This document shows, piece by piece, positions 55,888 to 64,000 of a stretch of DNA of 64,000 bases; position 1 is the first letter of the stretch; every line of letters starts with the position of its first letter. The position numbers were made by a program, and so were the translations under genes. The notes beneath the pieces are model-generated. The model saw only the letters and a program-made list of their open reading frames with translations, did not search any database and was not told where the DNA came from. Origin of the DNA: Microbulbifer aggregans (GTDB taxonomy: Bacteria > Pseudomonadota > Gammaproteobacteria > Pseudomonadales > Cellvibrionaceae); the NCBI RefSeq assembly GCF_020524005.1, contig NZ_JAIVKK010000010.1:1-64000 (forward strand), written 5' to 3'.

Positions 55888-57402
55888 TTAATGGTTTTCC
55901 TGTGTCTGCATCGCCGCCTCGATCGCCTTGTTGATATTCAGCGATGCAGATTTATGGCGCGGTGGGAATTTTTTGAAGGTGGCCAGATGCTCATTCAGGA
56001 TCCTGATCGCCGGCTGGAATACCCAGCTTTTGCGCATGATCTGATGGAAGCCGGTGACACCGTCGTAGTGCTCCAGGGGGTCTTTGCGCAGGTTGAACAG
56101 CTTGGGCATGGTGTGAAAGACCAGGTCGCCGTAATAGAGACCATCAGGCTTGGTGGCGAAGTGCATTTTCCACGGGCCCACGCGCAGTGCGGTCAGCTGT
56201 GATTCGTAGTAGTAGAAGATCTTGTTACGCGCAGATTCCTTGCTTTTCCCCGTCCAGTAAGCGAGGTTGTTTTCACCGTCGATATAGACCTTGTCGGATT
56301 TCATCAGTTTTTCGCGCAGTTTAGGTTCTCCCAGTGCCGCGGCAATGGTGGGGAACACATCTTCGTGAGATGAAATACCGTTCAGCTCCAGACCAGCGGG
56401 AATATGGCCGGGCCAGCGCACCAGGAAGGGTACACGCACGCCGCCTTCCCAGGTCGTCATTTTTTCACCGCGGAATCCGGTGGTGCCGGCGTCCGGCCAT
56501 GAACTTTGCTCCGGACCGTTGTCGGTGGTGTAGATGACGATGGTGTTATCGGCGATTCCCAGCTCGTCCAGCTTGTCCAGCAGCTTGCCGACCTGAGCGT
56601 CGTGCTCGATCAGGCCACTGCCGAAGAGGTCATCTTCAGAGCTGATTTTTGTGGCCAGGTGACGGCTTTCCGCTTTGAGGTGAATATACACGTGCATGCG
56701 GCTGGTATTGTGCCAGATGAAAAACGGCTTGCCGGCTTTTTTAGCCTTCTCCATAAAGTTCAGGCTGCGCTCCAGAATTTCTTCGTCGAAGGTTTCCATG
56801 CGCTTGCGGGTCAGTGGGCCGGTATCCTTGACGCGGCCATCGGCATAGGACTCGATCACCCCGCGCGGGCCGAATTTCTTTTTGAACTCGGGATCTTTCG
56901 GATAGTCCTCCTGCTCGGGCTCCTCGGACACGTTCAGGTGATAGAGGTTACCGTAAAACTCATCAAACCCGTGTTTGGTGGGCAGGTGCTGATCCAGATC
57001 ACCGAGATGGTTTTTCCCGTACTGGGCGGTCATATAGCCCTGGGCCTTCAGGAATTCCGCCAGGGTTGGATCCTTTTCATCGATACCCAGAGGATTGCCC
57101 GGCTGCCCGACCGTGGCCAAACCCGAGCGCACCGGCAACTGGCCGAGAAAGAACGCCGCGCGCCCGGCGGTACAGCTGGGTTGTGCATAGTGGTCGGTAA
57201 ACAGCGCGCCCTCTTTTGCAATGCGATCGATATTCGGGGTGGGGTAGGTCATGCCGTGGGAGTAAGCGCTGAGTGATATCGACGCCACGTCATCCACCAT
57301 AATGGCGAGAATGTTGGGTTTCTCGGCGGCCTGTACTGCTGCGGCGGTACCGAGCCCGACCAGCAGCGCCATGGAAGCAAATCGCTTACGTAAACTGCCC
57401 AA
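55888..57402 (-). CDS. Arylsulfatase D (CTAGR type), periplasmic
   Basis: A 504-residue sulfatase. The start is an unusual TTG at 57402, supported by AGGAGG exactly 7 bases upstream and by the resulting signal peptide (LRKRFASMALLVGLGTAAAV, QA). The ATG at codon 11 has no such site. KPNILAIMVDDVASISLSAY is shorter in the metal motif than in A and C (V replaces W-G). SCTAGRAAFFLGQLPVRSGL contains Cys77. AQYGKNHLGDLDQHLPTKHG and YTTDNGPEQSSWPDAG complete the site. It is a paralog of A and C. The gene lies alone on its strand between a terminator and the AraC gene. Confidence 0.92.
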   Translation of the reverse strand: MGSLRKRFASMALLVGLGTAAAVQAAEKPNILAIMVDDVASISLSAYSHGMTYPTPNIDRIAKEGALFTDHYAQPSCTAGRAAFFLGQLPVRSGLATVGQPGNPLGIDEKDPTLAEFLKAQGYMTAQYGKNHLGDLDQHLPTKHGFDEFYGNLYHLNVSEEPEQEDYPKDPEFKKKFGPRGVIESYADGRVKDTGPLTRKRMETFDEEILERSLNFMEKAKKAGKPFFIWHNTSRMHVYIHLKAESRHLATKISSEDDLFGSGLIEHDAQVGKLLDKLDELGIADNTIVIYTTDNGPEQSSWPDAGTTGFRGEKMTTWEGGVRVPFLVRWPGHIPAGLELNGISSHEDVFPTIAAALGEPKLREKLMKSDKVYIDGENNLAYWTGKSKESARNKIFYYYESQLTALRVGPWKMHFATKPDGLYYGDLVFHTMPKLFNLRKDPLEHYDGVTGFHQIMRKSWVFQPAIRILNEHLATFKKFPPRHKSASLNINKAIEAAMQTQENH

Positions 57403-57680
57403 AGGATGTCCTCCTCTATTGGGTAAGGGATTTCACTATCGGTGATGTTTTTCAGCATAGCTGAGGAAATCCAGGGACTTGGAAATTTGCGCCGAGTGAG
57501 GACTAAAAATAGGGAGATCCGCAGAATGTTTTCCTAGCGGGCAGATGGTTGGATATTGAAATTTGAAATAAAAGAAGGAGGCGTAATCGTAATTTTTCTT
57601 ATCGGGGATTGTTTAATTACGGTTACGCCCTGGCGAATAAATGACCCTATTAAAAAGAAAAAAATAGATAGCGTTGCACG

Positions 57681-58700
57681 CTAGCAGAAGTCTCTGCACT
57701 GGCGACGCCCATCAACCATTGATGGCGCGAGTCCGAACCAGCGCCGGAAACTGCGGCTGAAAACGGCCAGGTCGGCATAGCCCAGGTTTAGTGCAATGCT
57801 GGTGAGCGACATGCTGCTTTTGAATACCGCCGTTTCCGCGACTTCCTTGCGGGTTTCTTCCAGCAGCAGGCGAAAGCTGGTGTTGGACGATTCCAGTGCG
57901 CGTTGGAGTTTTTTCGGGTGCATGCCCAGACACAGTGCGACATTGGTTTTACAGCAGTCTCCAGTCGGTAAAAGACCGAGAATGGCGTGTTTCACCAGTG
58001 GCGTCAGGTCAATGTCGGCATTGGTTTTCAGTTGCTCGAACTGATTGAAAATGATTTCGTTGACCAGCCCTTCCAGCGCACGGGGTTTTTTACCGAGGGT
58101 TTCGCGGTCAATATAAAAACCATCGTGCTCCGCATTGAATTCCACCGGGCAGGAGAACAGCTGCGCGTACAGGTCTTTGCCATGTTCTGGTGGGGAGTGG
58201 CGAAAGAATACCCGGCTTGAATGCCATTGGTGGCCGGCCATATCCCGGACCATCTGATAAACCAGCCCGATACTCAGGGCCATCAGTTGTGGGAAGCGGC
58301 CGGTCTGAGCAATCAGGATATCCAGCTTGAGCTCGGTTTCGCCGGTTTTTGTGGGCTCCATGGTGAGTATTGCACCCTGCGCGTGCAGGTGCGTGTGTTT
58401 GCCACCCACCACCAGCGCACTGGCAATGGTGGCTTGCCGGGACATGTAGGCACCGAAAAGGCCAAGCATACGCAGCCCCTGGCTGCTGCCTAGCCGCAAG
58501 CCGAACGTTTCGCAGCCGATTTCCCGGGCGCTGAGCTCCAGCAACTGGCCGAGCTTTTCATAGGGGATCAGGTTGTCTGGATCGCGCAATTGGCTGGAGG
58601 GGAGCCCAACGGCTTTCTGCAGCTGCACCGGGTTGGCACCCATTTTTCGTGCGAGCTCGTCATATCCATTGAGGGACCCAGCCCTGACAAATTCAGTCAT
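57681..58700 (-). CDS. AraC-family regulator with arabinose-binding-like N-domain
   Basis: A 339-residue regulator. The N-terminal ~200 residues match the OruR/ArgR-like ligand domain (MGANPVQLQKAVGLPSSQLR, LLELSAREIGCETFGLRLG). The C-terminal ~100 residues hold the double helix-turn-helix, with SLTSIALNLGYADLAVFSRS and FRRWFGLAPSMV as the second recognition helix. The start at 58700 fits the family length; starts further upstream extend it without support. It is divergent from the TonB-dependent receptor gene across 287 bp and most likely activates the receptor-ADH-SDR-cupin operon in response to the transported compound. Confidence 0.9.
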   Translation of the reverse strand: MTEFVRAGSLNGYDELARKMGANPVQLQKAVGLPSSQLRDPDNLIPYEKLGQLLELSAREIGCETFGLRLGSSQGLRMLGLFGAYMSRQATIASALVVGGKHTHLHAQGAILTMEPTKTGETELKLDILIAQTGRFPQLMALSIGLVYQMVRDMAGHQWHSSRVFFRHSPPEHGKDLYAQLFSCPVEFNAEHDGFYIDRETLGKKPRALEGLVNEIIFNQFEQLKTNADIDLTPLVKHAILGLLPTGDCCKTNVALCLGMHPKKLQRALESSNTSFRLLLEETRKEVAETAVFKSSMSLTSIALNLGYADLAVFSRSFRRWFGLAPSMVDGRRQCRDFC

Positions 58701-58987
58701 GCTCGTCTCTCTCATCGCTTGATTATTTTTATTCTTCGCTATGTCTGCGGTCTGTCGCCGCTTTCCACCTGTTTTGTCACAGCATCGTGGCACAACTCTG
58801 GTGCCACGGGTAATGAGCTTATCCCCACTGTCCCATTTTGCAAAGCGGGTGTCTCAAAAAATCAAACCGGTTGCCCCGGCCTCCATTAATCTCGGCAATG
58901 TTCCTGTAGTAGCAGATGGGCAAGACCGGCACCAGGCCGGCGAGACCCGACACTTATAAAAATAACGCTAAACGAGGACGCCTAGCG

Positions 58988-61567
58988 ATGATTCAGTCAC
59001 CTCTCAATACAAAACGTACCATTCTCAGTAGTCTGATTTTTACCCTGATCCATATGCCCGCACTGGCGCAGACCAATGTGGAAAGTGACGAACGTGACAA
59101 TAATGGTCGCGTTCTGGAAAACGTCACGGTAACGGCACAGAAGCGGGAGCAGTCCCTGCAGGATGTGCCGCTATCGGTTTCGGCTATGACCGGAGAGTCC
59201 ATTCAGGAGGCGGGTATCGAGCGCTTCGAGGATTTCTCCGCATACATTCCCAATATGTCGGTTACCAAGAGTTCCATTTCCGACAAGATCAATATCCGTG
59301 GCATGCAGTCCGGTGAACAGGCCGGGTTTGAGCAGTCCGTGGGTACCTTCGTCAACGGTATTTACCGCGGCCGCGCGGCTCAGTCCCGTTTCTCGTTCGT
59401 GGATGTCGAGCGCGTAGAAGTACTGCGCGGCCCCCAGAGTATCCTCTTTGGAAAAAACACCGTGGCTGGCGCATTGAATATCACCAGTGCGCGCCCCACG
59501 GAAGACTTCATCGCGAAACTGAGTGCCGGTTACACCCCGGAGTTTGAACAGACCGAGCTTGAGGGCATGGTGTCTGGCGAACTTGCGGACGGCGTACGCG
59601 GCCGCCTGGTTCTTCTCTCCCGCGAGATGGACAAGGGCTGGGTGCACAATGAGTTCTACGATACCCATGATCCCCGCAGTGACGAGTTCATGGGACGCGC
59701 GACACTGGAGTGGGATGTTTCTGACCGCACGGTGATTACCGCGATCGCGGAAAGCGCGGACTTCGATATGGGCGCCTTCCCCCATGCTACGAGGGAGGCT
59801 GGACCATTGGCGGCGCTGGGTGCTATTGAGGGTACCGACGTCACCAGTATGGGCAACACGAATCCCGTACTGGACTTTGGCTCTACGCAGCAAATGACCG
59901 GTAGCCACAACGAGTTCACTGTCATGAGTGAAACGGAGTTTGAATCCGGCACGCTGAACATTGTTGCCGGCCACTCCGCTTACGATTACGAACGCTACCT
60001 GGACGCAGACTACTCCCCGCTGGACGGGCTGCGGTTTGACGATACCGAAGACTTTTCCCAGAGCAGTCTGGAAGTGCGCTTCAATGCGAGCGTTGGGGAT
60101 AACTTCGAATATATGACCGGGCTCTACTGGCAGAAGCAGGACATGACCGTAGATGGCCTGTCGCTGTTCAATATCCCGGTTCTGCAGCAGGTGCTTTACG
60201 GCGGCTGCGCCGCGGGCGTGGGCGCCATGGGCGGCGACCTGGGATCCATTTACGTTGCTGGCGATGCAGTAGCGACTGGGGTTGGCGTGATCGGTCTCGG
60301 TGGCCCCGCGGGCCTGGTCAATGCCTGTGGCACTGCCGCTGCATTTGACGGTGTTCCCGATGGTGTGGGGCGCTATGCGCGTCTGGATCAGCAGACGGAT
60401 ACGCTGGGCGCCTTTGCCCAGGGCACCTGGAATATTACCGACAATTTCCGCACCACCCTTGGCCTGCGTTACACCAGCGAAGAGAAATCTGCTTCCAAAG
60501 CGACCTATGCGGTGGACTTTGCCGAGCGCAATACCACACCTTCCGATGTGGCCTGGGTTAATGCAGTGGCTACCGGAGTAGGGGAGTTCACCAGTCACAC
60601 CTTTACTCCGAGTGACCCGGGTATGACCCGCAAGGAAAACAGCCCCACCTGGTCTGTGAACCTGCAGTACGACCTCAACGACAGCGTCATGACCTACGCC
60701 ACGGTCTCCACCGGCTTCAAGGCCGGCGGATTCAATTCCTTCTATATGCGCAGCCCGACCCGCGGCAACGGTGCCTTCTCGGAAGATGTGAGCTTCGAAG
60801 AAGAAAAGGCCACCTCGTTCGAAATCGGACTCAAGTCGACCCTTCTTGGTGGTGCGGCGGAATTGAACGTGGCGGCCTTCCAGACCCGCTTCGAAGATTT
60901 GCAGGCGGCGATCTTCAGCGGTAATACCACCTTTGAAGTACAGAATGCGGCAGAGGCCACCTCCCAGGGAATTGAAATCGATGGCCGCTGGCTGGTCACT
61001 GACAACCTGACCTTGTCCGGCGCGCTTGGCGTGCTGGATTTTGCCTACGACAAGTTCCCCAATCAGGCCTGTACCAGTCCGCAGTTCCTGGGCGAGCGCG
61101 AAGCGCTGTTCCAGGCCGCGGGTGCGGCGGGCGATATTGCCGGCCAATTGGGCGCGGCTTTGGGTTACAACAACGCGCTTTGTGCGGCGGCGGGCACCAA
61201 CGATCTCTCCGGTCGCCCCGCGGCCAATGCCCCGGAAACCACCGCGTCTCTCGCGGCCAGTCACTATCTCGCTCTCGGTAATTACGAGTTGAAGTCGAAT
61301 CTGGCGGTCAATTACTACAGCGATACCTACCGCTCTGATGACCTGGACCCGATCAGCCTGGAGCAGGGCAAGGCGTTCCTGAATGCCGGCCTGATCTTTA
61401 TGCCGACAGACGGAAGCTGGCAGCTTGCGCTCACCGGTAAAAACCTCACCGACCGGGATCACTTCAACTACATCAACGACGTGCCGCTATTCGCCGGCGC
61501 TTATAACTATATGCCGCTGGCGGGCCGCTCCTGGACCGTGAAGTTCGCCTACACATTGGGTGATTAA
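58988..61567 (+). CDS. TonB-dependent outer-membrane receptor
   Basis: An 859-residue receptor. A signal peptide (SSLIFTLIHMPALAQ) is followed by a TonB-type box region VLENVTVTAQKREQSLQDVP and a plug domain (VPLSVSAMTGESIQEAGIER, SDKINIRGMQSGEQAGFEQS, VEVLRGPQSILFGKNTVAGA). A large beta-barrel follows, ending in SWTVKFAYTLGD with an aromatic near the C-terminus. Two loops are glycine- and Cys-rich (YGGCAAGVGAMGGDLGSIYV and ACTSPQF). GAGGA lies 10 bases before the ATG. The barrel takes up a large or scarce substrate using the proton motive force. Position next to dehydrogenases suggests an alcohol-bearing organic substrate, not a siderophore. Confidence 0.93.
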   Translation: MIQSPLNTKRTILSSLIFTLIHMPALAQTNVESDERDNNGRVLENVTVTAQKREQSLQDVPLSVSAMTGESIQEAGIERFEDFSAYIPNMSVTKSSISDKINIRGMQSGEQAGFEQSVGTFVNGIYRGRAAQSRFSFVDVERVEVLRGPQSILFGKNTVAGALNITSARPTEDFIAKLSAGYTPEFEQTELEGMVSGELADGVRGRLVLLSREMDKGWVHNEFYDTHDPRSDEFMGRATLEWDVSDRTVITAIAESADFDMGAFPHATREAGPLAALGAIEGTDVTSMGNTNPVLDFGSTQQMTGSHNEFTVMSETEFESGTLNIVAGHSAYDYERYLDADYSPLDGLRFDDTEDFSQSSLEVRFNASVGDNFEYMTGLYWQKQDMTVDGLSLFNIPVLQQVLYGGCAAGVGAMGGDLGSIYVAGDAVATGVGVIGLGGPAGLVNACGTAAAFDGVPDGVGRYARLDQQTDTLGAFAQGTWNITDNFRTTLGLRYTSEEKSASKATYAVDFAERNTTPSDVAWVNAVATGVGEFTSHTFTPSDPGMTRKENSPTWSVNLQYDLNDSVMTYATVSTGFKAGGFNSFYMRSPTRGNGAFSEDVSFEEEKATSFEIGLKSTLLGGAAELNVAAFQTRFEDLQAAIFSGNTTFEVQNAAEATSQGIEIDGRWLVTDNLTLSGALGVLDFAYDKFPNQACTSPQFLGEREALFQAAGAAGDIAGQLGAALGYNNALCAAAGTNDLSGRPAANAPETTASLAASHYLALGNYELKSNLAVNYYSDTYRSDDLDPISLEQGKAFLNAGLIFMPTDGSWQLALTGKNLTDRDHFNYINDVPLFAGAYNYMPLAGRSWTVKFAYTLGD

Positions 61568-61575
61568 CCAGTCAC

Positions 61576-61604
61576 TGACCAAGGTGCCCCTGGGACCTTG
61601 GTCA
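61576..61604. other. Perfect inverted repeat between receptor and dehydrogenase genes
   Basis: Arms TGACCAAGGT and ACCTTGGTCA (10 bp, perfect) surround a 9-base loop, 9 bases after the receptor stop codon. No T-run follows on either strand. It may stabilise or process the mRNA so that receptor and downstream genes are expressed at different levels. Confidence 0.55.
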
Positions 61605-61646
61605 GGCTAGAGATCGCACCAAAGAAAAATAACGCGAGAAAAAATT

Positions 61647-62708
61647 ATGCAAACCATGCAATCAGTGGTGCTGCGCAACGGCAGCATTCAATTGGAAACT
61701 GTTGATGTCCCGCAACCGGGCACAGGCCAGGTACTGGTGAAATCCCTCGCTTGCGGCATTTGCGGTTCCGACCTGCACCTTACGCGCCATTCCGATGAAG
61801 TCTTCGACCTGTATAAAAAAATGGGGCTGATGCCTGCGGATCTCGAGGTTAACCCTGACATCATGCTGGGGCATGAGTACAGTGCGGAAATCGTCGCCTA
61901 CGGCCCCAATACCAAAAGTGAATTGCCCGTGGGCAGCCGGGTGACCAGCGTACCGATCCTGATGTCGCAGAACGGTGCTGGCATTGGTGTGACGCCTGGC
62001 GTCAATGGTGCCTATTCCGAATATTTCCTGCTGGACGAGGCGTTGATGCTGCCGTTGCCGGAAGGGGTTTCGCCGCAGGCCGCGGCCATTACCGAACCGC
62101 TGGCGGTGGGCCTGCACTCGGTCAACCGCTCGGAAATTGCTGAAGGTGACGTTGCTCTGGTGGCCGGTTGTGGCCCTATCGGGCTCGCGGTCATCGCGGC
62201 ACTGCGCCTGCGCGGTGTGCGCCACATTATTGCCTCGGATCCACAGGCGTCGAGTCGCGCCATGGCAATGGAGTTCGGTGCAACCGAAGCTGTGGATCCC
62301 ACCCAGGAAGACGAAGTGGTGAAGGCCGCAACACTGGCGGGTGAGAACCGCGTGGTGATTTTTGAATGCGTCGGCATTCACACATTGCTTACCAGTTTTA
62401 TCCAGCGAGCACCGGCGAAATCCTGCCTGGTTGTGACCGGTGTACATACTACGGAAACCCCGGTGAACTTCGCCTATGCATTGGTGAAGGAGATGGACAT
62501 CCGCTTTACCTACTACTACACGCCGGAAGAATTCGCCGAGTGCCTGGACCGCATTGCCAAGGGGCAGGTGAACTGGAAGCCGTTGTGGACGGGTACAGTC
62601 GGTATCGACGGTGTGCCCGCAGCTTTTGACACCCTGATGCAACCCAACTCCCATATCAAGGTAATTATTGAGCCGTGGCGTTCCGGCGCGCTTGAGCATG
62701 CGGAATAA
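61647..62708 (+). CDS. Zinc-dependent medium-chain alcohol dehydrogenase
   Basis: A 353-residue MDR dehydrogenase. The catalytic zinc site is seen in CGICGSDLHLTRH (Cys39) and GHEYS (His76-Glu77). The NAD(P)-binding fold has LVAGCGPIGLAVIAALRLRG and IIASDPQASS. The four-Cys structural-zinc loop is absent, and residues after the first Cys instead carry an unusual insert (DEVFDLYKKMGLMPADLEVN). It oxidises an alcohol, or reduces the aldehyde or ketone. It is the second gene of the AraC-controlled operon. Confidence 0.9.
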   Translation: MQTMQSVVLRNGSIQLETVDVPQPGTGQVLVKSLACGICGSDLHLTRHSDEVFDLYKKMGLMPADLEVNPDIMLGHEYSAEIVAYGPNTKSELPVGSRVTSVPILMSQNGAGIGVTPGVNGAYSEYFLLDEALMLPLPEGVSPQAAAITEPLAVGLHSVNRSEIAEGDVALVAGCGPIGLAVIAALRLRGVRHIIASDPQASSRAMAMEFGATEAVDPTQEDEVVKAATLAGENRVVIFECVGIHTLLTSFIQRAPAKSCLVVTGVHTTETPVNFAYALVKEMDIRFTYYYTPEEFAECLDRIAKGQVNWKPLWTGTVGIDGVPAAFDTLMQPNSHIKVIIEPWRSGALEHAE

Positions 62709-62723
62709 CGTGGGGAATTCTCT

Positions 62724-63755
62724 ATGAACAATGTATTTGTTACTGGTGCCGGCGGCTTTATCGGCCGCCACCTGGTGGCAGAGTTACTGGAGCAGGGGTG
62801 CAACGTCACCGCATTGATGCTGCCCGGCGAGCCGGTTCCACACACATGGGGGGGACGTGTGCGCACGGTCACCGGTGATGTGCGCCAGTTGGAAGACCGG
62901 ATCGATGACATTGGCGAGGTGGACACGATTTTCCATCTGGCAGCGGTGGTGAGTGACTGGGGCTCGCGCCAGGAACATGTGGACATCACCGTGCGTGGCA
63001 CCGAGCAGGCAATTTTACTGGCACTGAAGTGGGATGCCCGCTTCGTGGTGACCACCAGCATTGCGGCATTCGCCAGCGCCCTGGGCAGTGGCAGACTGGA
63101 CGAGTCGACGCCGCGGGGTTTGCCGGCGTCGAGCTACGAATATGCCAAACAACAGCAGGAGGATGTGACCCTGCAAGCGGTGCGCGAGCACGGATTGCGT
63201 GCAGTGATCATCCGCCCGGCCAATGTGTATGGTGTTGGCAGTGTGTGGGTGAATCGCTTCCGTGAATTTCTCGCCGAGAAAAAACCATCATTGATGGGCA
63301 GTGGCGAATGGGATGCGGGATTGGTGCACGTACGCAACCTGGTAAAAGCGCTAACACTTGCGGGCACGACAAAGGGCATCGACAACGGGGAAGTTTTTGT
63401 GATCTCCGATGGTCAGGGTGTTACCTGGAAGCAGTACCTCGATGCACTGTCGCAGGCACTTGCGCTGCCCGCGGCGAAGAGTATCCCCAACTTTCTGGCG
63501 CGGGTGCTGGCGCCGGTAATGGAGTTTGTCGGCAAACTGTTTGGCCTCAGGAAAGCGCCGCCTGTAACCCGTCTTGCATACCGACTTACCGGTGTTGAGA
63601 GCATTTTTGATGCGAGCAAAGCGCAGCGGATGCTCGGCTACCAGCCGAACGTTTGCCTGGATGAAGCCATACAGGAAATTCGTCAGGCCTGTGCACAAGA
63701 AGTAGTGCAAGCACACACCAAGCACAATCAAAGTGAATTAATCAAAGCGAAATAA
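62724..63755 (+). CDS. Extended SDR (NAD-dependent epimerase/3-beta-HSD-like)
   Basis: A 343-residue extended short-chain dehydrogenase. The Rossmann motif is VTGAGGFIGRHLVAEL (Gly8-x2-Gly11-x2-Gly14). A DxxD-type TGDVRQLED and FHLAAVVSDWG follow. The active site is VTTSIAAFASALG with SSYEYAKQQQE (Tyr-x3-Lys). The C-terminal ~70 residues, PNFLARVLAPVMEFVGKLFG, then RKAPPVTRLAYRLTG, resemble 3-beta-hydroxysteroid dehydrogenase-like and sterol-type SDRs. The substrate is uncertain. It starts 15 bp after the ADH stop codon. Its stop codon lies inside a small tandem repeat. Confidence 0.87.
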   Translation: MNNVFVTGAGGFIGRHLVAELLEQGCNVTALMLPGEPVPHTWGGRVRTVTGDVRQLEDRIDDIGEVDTIFHLAAVVSDWGSRQEHVDITVRGTEQAILLALKWDARFVVTTSIAAFASALGSGRLDESTPRGLPASSYEYAKQQQEDVTLQAVREHGLRAVIIRPANVYGVGSVWVNRFREFLAEKKPSLMGSGEWDAGLVHVRNLVKALTLAGTTKGIDNGEVFVISDGQGVTWKQYLDALSQALALPAAKSIPNFLARVLAPVMEFVGKLFGLRKAPPVTRLAYRLTGVESIFDASKAQRMLGYQPNVCLDEAIQEIRQACAQEVVQAHTKHNQSELIKAK

Positions 63756-63773
63756 TCAGAGCGAAATAATCAG
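63732..63773. repeat. Three 14-bp tandem units across the SDR stop codon
   Basis: Unit AGCGAAATAATCAG is present twice perfectly (63746-63759, 63760-63773). A third, diverged copy (AGTGAATTAATCAA) precedes it at 63732-63745. The SDR stop codon TAA lies inside the first perfect unit, so the array sets the spacing between this stop and the cupin start. Cupin AGAGAGG lies right after it. Confidence 0.85.
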
Positions 63774-63788
63774 AGAGAGGAAACGAAT

Positions 63789-64000
63789 ATGGTATTGCCA
63801 ATGCCCATCCACCCGACGGATTCCCTGCTGACCCTGGACACCAGCAAACTGCCACTGATCCGCGACGTGCTGCCCGGTGTCCACGTTTACCCCTGCTTCC
63901 TGGACCCTGAAAATGGGGTCTGGGTTCTGCGGGCGCTGTTTGAGCCGGGCGTAACCCTGCCCAAGCATTTCCACACCGGCGCTGTGCACCTGTATACCAT
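63789..64000 (+). CDS. Cupin dioxygenase, 2,4'-dihydroxyacetophenone dioxygenase-like (partial)
   Basis: The first 70 codons of a cupin, cut by the window edge. It reads LIRDVLPGVHVYPCFLDPEN then GVWVLRALFEPGVTLPKHFH and TGAVHLYT. The PGVTLPKHFHTG segment is the first cupin metal motif (G-x5-H-x-H). Family members cleave C-C bonds next to a hydroxyl-ketone group, as in 2,4'-dihydroxyacetophenone dioxygenase. AGAGAGGAAACGA precedes the ATG. It is the last visible gene of the operon and fits oxidation of an aromatic or ketone product made by the upstream dehydrogenases. Confidence 0.8.
   Translation, partial: MVLPMPIHPTDSLLTLDTSKLPLIRDVLPGVHVYPCFLDPENGVWVLRALFEPGVTLPKHFHTGAVHLYT

Noticed and set aside
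59171..61462. Long open frame (763 codons) opposite the TonB-dependent receptor
   Set aside because: Antisense shadow; the plus strand has plug and barrel motifs, a signal peptide and a ribosome site.

Overview
This window looks like chromosomal DNA of a Gram-negative, aerobic gammaproteobacterium, probably a marine heterotroph of the Cellvibrionales/Microbulbifer type. The purL/mltF divergent pair, Dld-type D-lactate dehydrogenase, a CydP-CydA-CydB-CydX-YbgE bd oxidase operon, many lipoproteins, a TonB-dependent receptor and a dense set of sulfatases support this. The genus is an inference from gene content only. Base composition is moderately GC-rich in most genes, with two distinctly AT-rich pockets (about 0.2-1.2 kb and 24.7-27.5 kb).

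Layout. 1-208: the outer end of an IS3-family element with an interrupted orfA. 0.5-1.2 kb: an unrecognised Pro/Gly-rich protein. 1.3-24.6 kb: ordinary core genes: a DUF885 lipoprotein, phhB, a DUF1272 protein, tlyA, nhaA, the cyd operon, a secreted esterase, an M42-like peptidase, an M1 peptidase, a DUF6702 protein, dld, a PepSY protein, mltF and purL. 24.7-27.5 kb: an AT-rich accessory pocket with small membrane or secreted proteins, a short CDF transporter and two visibly decayed reading frames. It also carries a 56-bp copy of part of the sugar-dehydrogenase gene that follows. 27.5-32.5 kb: a PQQ-type sugar dehydrogenase fused to a cytochrome c domain, a fatty-acid-hydroxylase/sterol-desaturase family protein, a TfoX-like protein and a ZnT9-like CDF transporter.

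32.8-57.4 kb is the most interesting part, a sulfatase island. On the plus strand come sulfatase A, two DUF3604 lipoproteins and sulfatase B (a lipoprotein). On the minus strand a Tat-signalled cholesterol-oxidase-like GMC enzyme is followed directly by tatA and tatB. Another minus-strand run reads moxR, DUF58, DUF4381, batA, batB, batD, a secreted HAD phosphatase and sulfatase C, ending at a terminator. Divergent from moxR is an eight-heme, TPR-containing cytochrome c lipoprotein, and convergent to that is sulfatase D. My reading (inference) is a cell-envelope system that desulfates and oxidises a sulfated, possibly sterol-like or aromatic, substrate, with a MoxR/Bat module serving assembly or maturation.

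57.7-64.0 kb: an AraC regulator divergent from a TonB-dependent receptor, followed by a zinc alcohol dehydrogenase, an extended SDR and a cupin dioxygenase cut by the window edge. This is a regulated uptake-and-oxidation operon that may handle the same substrate class as the island. No rRNA, tRNA or CRISPR array was recognised.
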